Below are positions 60,434-64,000 of a stretch of 64,000 bases of DNA, one piece after another. How positions within the stretch are numbered: the first letter of the stretch is position 1; the number at the start of each line of letters is the position of its first letter. A program made the translations under genes and the position numbers. The DNA is from Sipunculus nudus (Eukaryota > Annelida > Sipuncula > Golfingiida > Sipunculidae). Location of the stretch: positions 40,534,527 through 40,598,526 of the forward strand of contig CM049308.1 in the NCBI GenBank assembly GCA_026874595.1, given 5' to 3'. The notes under the pieces were generated by a model that was not told the origin of the DNA, searched no databases, and was given only the letters and a program-made list of their open reading frames with translations.

Positions 60434-61145
60434 GTGGCTGGAGTGCGCTGCAAATCATGTAGACTTGACCCTATCCATACCTTGATGATAAAATTGATAC
60501 CACAGTATGTGGTTCCAGTCTTGGTAGATATCGTTAACATATCCTTGACCACTGGGTCTGTTCCTGAACAGATGAAGACAGCTCATGTCAGACCATTGCT
60601 AAAGAAACCTTCCCTAGACAACGAGATCCTAAAGAATCCACCCCCCCCCCCCCCCCTAGTCTCTAACCTTTCCTTTCTATCCAAAGATCTTGAGAAAGTT
60701 GTTGCACAGAGACTTTTAAAGCACCTTCAGGATAATAATCTAAATGAAGTGATGCAGTCAGCGTACAGACCACTTCATAGCACAGAGACAGCCATCCTTC
60801 ATGTGACAAATGACATCCTAAGGGCAGTCGTTGGCAGTGTGTAACAATCTTAGTCTTACTAGACCTCAGTACCGCCTTTGACACTATTGATCTTGGTAGC
60901 TTGTGGCACAGAATGTCTACTTGTCTTAATATCGGGGACTCAGCATTAGTTAGTGCTATCGATAGCCAAGTGTCCGACAGTTGTCACTTGATTTATGGTG
61001 TCCCTCAGGGTTCAGTTCTTTGACCCATGCTGTTCAGCATTTACATTCTCCCTTTGGGCAATTTACTCAGAAACCATGATATATATATTCATCAGTATGC
61101 GGATGATACTCAGCTCTATTTGTCCTTTGTACTAGATAGCAAGAA
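60434..61145 (+). pseudogene. LINE reverse transcriptase, internal fingers-palm fragment
   Basis: Motifs in order: KSCRLDPIHTLMIK, VNISLTTGSVPEQMKTAHV, VSNLSFLSKDLEKVVAQRL, QSAYRPLHSTETAILHV, LLDLSTAFDTIDL (another frame), GVPQGSVL (then a stop), [13 protein letters not shown] (YADD at about 61096). This is the catalytic core of a CR1/L2-like LINE. A C run at 60642-60658 replaces the usual NYRP. There is no LINE 3' end, tail or duplication at either border; both sides abut Helitron-like monomers. Confidence 0.8.
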
Positions 61146-61760
61146 TGAAGACTCCAGACCTATCGAATTACAGACCTGTCGGAATTCCAATATGGCCGCC
61201 AGAGCACAATCAGGATTTTCTTTGGGACGCGATATCTGAACGAGACCATGCTTGATCTTTTTAAATTCACAGGAATCATTGGGTCCTATTAGAGCTCTAC
61301 ACCTGTCCATAACAGATCTGTCGGAATTCCAATATGGCCGCCAGAGCACAATCTGTGATTTTCTTTCATGAACAATATCTCAACAAGAACGTGCTTGATC
61401 ATTCTCATTTTCACAGGGATCATTGATTGGGGTCTGTAAGAGCTTCTAAACCTGTCGAATTATAGATCTGTTTGAATTCCAATATGGCTGGAGAGCACAT
61501 TCGGTGATTTTCTTTCGCATTCGATTTCTCAACAAGAACACGCTTAATCTTTTTCAAATTCTCAGAAATGATTGGTACCTATGGGGACTCCATCTTTATC
61601 TGCCAGAAGACCTGTCGGAATTCCAGTATATGGGGAATAGACTACAATCAGAGATTCCCCTTGGCAAACATTTTCACAAACAGAATAGTTTCGATCTTCA
61701 AGTTCACAGGGATGATTGGTGCCCATGGGGACTCCAGCCCTGTTGAATTACAGACCCGCT
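61145..61760. repeat. Tandem monomers of the Helitron-like element
   Basis: Four to five imperfect units of 115-160 bp each carry CTGTCGGAATTCCAATATGG, TTTTCTTTxGxxxxCGATATCT, TTCACAGGxATCATTGG and ACTCCAGACCTGT. The same monomer occurs about twice in copy 1 (11490-11770). A C run lies near 61776-61792, just after the last unit. Confidence 0.8.
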
Positions 61761-61872
61761 GAAAATCCTGCCGATCCCACCCCCCCCCCCCCTAGTTAAG
61801 CTGTCATTTCATTTTAATTATTTATTACATTTATGCATATTGAAAAGTTTTCTCTTATTGGGAGGTGACTTC

Positions 61873-61911
<39 letters not shown>

Positions 61912-62262
61912 AAAAATATATATATACACATTTAAAGAAAATATTCATTCTTAATACCCATCATTTTATAACCCAGCATTAGCGCCCCCCGTTCTCGAAA
62001 ATCTGATTTTTTTTTTCGGTCGCACACATTTTCACAAACAGAATACCTTTGAATCGGTGATTTTATATTGCACCCATTATTTCAAACATATCTCTTTTGA
62101 TATGATTTGAACTAGTAGGATTTTTGTTTCCTCTTGCACATCGATAACAACCTGTTTCAGTTAGTCATATTTTAAAACTATAAACTGAACTTTTACTAAT
62201 ATGTAGTCCAGCCCTACCAGAAATGCCGGGCCCTCTGAGGACCATTGTTCGACCACATGTAG

Positions 62263-63348
62263 TTTGTTCTAAATATGTGAAAATGCCCTAGCAGTCAGTA
62301 CTGATTTGATGCGAAATTATTTGTTAGCATAAATTGCCGAGTTATTGGAATTTTTACAAGTGTTAAAGCTGATAATACCTAATCTGGATACGTTAAAAAT
62401 GCCACACTATTCTTTTACATTCCATAGAAGGACAATACAGACAAACTTCTTTTAATGTTACTAATATCAATAATTTTTGCGAAATTTATTAATTAATGCA
62501 TTATAAATGATTCCTTTGTATTAGCATGTATGTATACAATCTCCTTTGACTGTAATATTAGAAAAATAATTAAAATACCTGCATTTAACAGTGTTTTAAA
62601 AATGTTTAATCTGTAAAAATTTAATTCGATATATCCACTAAATTCCTTACTTTTGAATAATCGTCCCATGTTAACAGAATTTTTAATAATATGGGAAAAT
62701 AAAGTTTTAAAAAGTAAAATTTTTGGTCACATTGGTGGTAACATCTATGAAATGTGTGGTTTCGGGGGAGTTTTGAGCATATTTAGACTCAAAAAGTACA
62801 TTACAAGTCATGAAACCCAAACACATACTCAGTTTTGACTGTCTCACCATGTAACAGCTAAAGAACTTAGGAAAAATGAGTGGAATTACATCATATTACA
62901 GCCAGGACTAGGATGTTGAATTCTAAAAGTAACAAGAGGTTATTTCTTAAGTCAATATTTGCAATAAGATTTCTCAATACACTTGAAGTAAAGAAAGATG
63001 TAAAGTAAAAAAAGTCGTTTATTTGGTGAAATATGACACCGTGATACAATAAGTTCACATATTAGCACTGGATCCTCTCGTCTCCCTCAATTTGTATGTG
63101 AATTATATAAACGCATAATATCACATATATATTTCAAAACAAGTCCGTTATCCAGATAGTTTTGTATTTTTTCTCATATTATTATTCTTAATTGTCTTTT
63201 AAACATCTCTTATTTATCTCTTATTGAGATAATTTAGTATATGATGCCTTTACCAAATCATCGTAAGTTCTAGCAGTTCAAGCCTGGTTTGCTGAATAAA
63301 CATGGGCGATTTAAATCAAATCTAAATAATGAAAACAAGTGAGTTCAC

Positions 63349-63393
<45 letters not shown>

Positions 63394-64000
63394 AAGAAGA
63401 CTCAAGCGATATTTCGAAACACCACACTGATACACAGCATATTGTCCCCTTTATTCTTAATTCAAAGGGGTTATCATTTACCCTGGAAACACCTCCGATC
63501 ACACCGGCTTCTTTGAAATTTGTGTAAGATTTCTTTATTTTGCATTGCCATTATGTCATATATGTATATATTTATAATCATTTTTATAATCAAAAGGAAA
63601 AAAACATGTTTCGTGAAATAGCTATACAAACATTTTACATTTCTTAGATGGTATGGCAATATAGCGTTAACGGTATGTGTAAACAATACCCATAGCCACA
63701 AAAATACATTTCGTTGATCCAAATAAAATTATGGAGAATAAATAAAACTTCACATACTTACACTTGTTATTACTAAATGATTATTATCTTTACTGTCCAA
63801 AGATAAACATATCAACTGAAACTCGTCATAAATGATTTCCATACATGCTATTCAATAAAGATAATAAGGTCAATGAATCCAGATTTAACAACTCTTTTAA
63901 TTCATACAGAATAACTTTTCAGAGATTATCGTGAGAAGCATGAAAAATTTTAGAAAAGTTTTATTTTAAATTACAATACATTTACAATTTGTTTTGTGAG
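62263..64000. other. Non-coding, with a TA microsatellite
   Basis: AT-rich sequence with a (TA)n run at about 63352-63391. I see no gene; the short open frames lack any recognisable domain. Confidence 0.5.

Larger units (their letters stand above)
60219..62262 (+). mobile_element. Helitron-like / pearl-like element, copy 2, enclosing a LINE fragment
   Basis: The start (GGGCCCCGCTTAAAAAGC, a foldback, then TGATCACCGAGTCGGTC and TCCGTC short repeats) and the end (GGGCCCTCTGAGGACC hairpin, then CCACATGTAG and T) match copy 1 at 11390-11983 in order. The 3' part (61995-62262) is homologous to 11745-11983. Copy 2 is longer because it holds more tandem monomers (61145-61760) and a reverse-transcriptase fragment at 60434-61145. 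A (TA)n run lies at 61877-61909. Confidence 0.55.

Noticed and set aside
1-64000. CRISPR arrays, bacterial operons or ribosomal RNA genes
   Set aside because: The window has GT-AG introns, SINEs and LINEs typical of an animal nuclear genome; the tandem repeats seen have no spacer structure, and no rRNA core sequence was recognised.

Overview
This is a stretch of animal nuclear DNA, most likely from a bivalve mollusc or a related lophotrochozoan. The reasons are: AT-rich sequence, GT-AG introns of several kilobases, many (TA)n runs, tRNA-derived SINEs, non-LTR (LINE) reverse-transcriptase fragments, Harbinger and hAT DNA transposons, and ACGG-type short repeats next to 100-160 bp tandem monomers, as in bivalve pearl/Helitron-like elements. 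The species cannot be fixed from the sequence.

The only host genes I can support are two paralogous major-facilitator (MFS) transporters of the ZIFL (zinc-induced-facilitator-like) type. They lie tail to tail. Copy 1 is on the + strand (about 16354-24664) and appears to be decaying: a one-base deletion, two damaged splice donors, and no recognisable first exon. Copy 2 is on the - strand (34681-55405, possibly from 59459). Its 12 coding exons join with consistent phases into a 463-residue, 12-helix-type protein with an intact motif A. A damaged third copy of the last exon lies between them at 30139-30217. Introns of both genes are loaded with repeats and transposons.

Layout. 1-1494: no gene seen. 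1495-8384: a nearly complete DNA transposon with 202-bp terminal inverted repeats and a possible 3-bp target duplication. Its broken ORF ends in a PIN/XPG (FEN1-like) nuclease domain, and an Academ-type element is the best fit. 8.4-12.7 kb: small repeats and a Helitron-like element. 12741-14722: a non-autonomous Harbinger-like element packed with CGACAC motifs. 16.3-24.7 kb: MFS copy 1, with a degenerate satellite and a 56-bp minisatellite in its introns. 24.7-34.7 kb: repeats, the third MFS relic, one possible small peptide exon, and a 5'-truncated LINE with 9-bp target duplications. 34.7-59.5 kb: MFS copy 2. Its introns hold a small MITE, a 5.7-kb two-gene Harbinger element (transposase plus Myb/SANT-like partner), a hAT element with a second hAT-like foldback nested in it, SINE heads, a Harbinger-like remnant and two further inverted-repeat elements. 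60.2-62.3 kb: a second Helitron-like element enclosing an internal LINE reverse-transcriptase fragment. 62.3-64.0 kb: no gene seen.

The most interesting system is the Academ-like element. Next are the MFS cluster in different states of decay and the transposons whose ends carry long arrays of one short motif. Several otherwise coherent ORFs are broken by single-base indels, often in homopolymers, so some of the decay may be assembly error.
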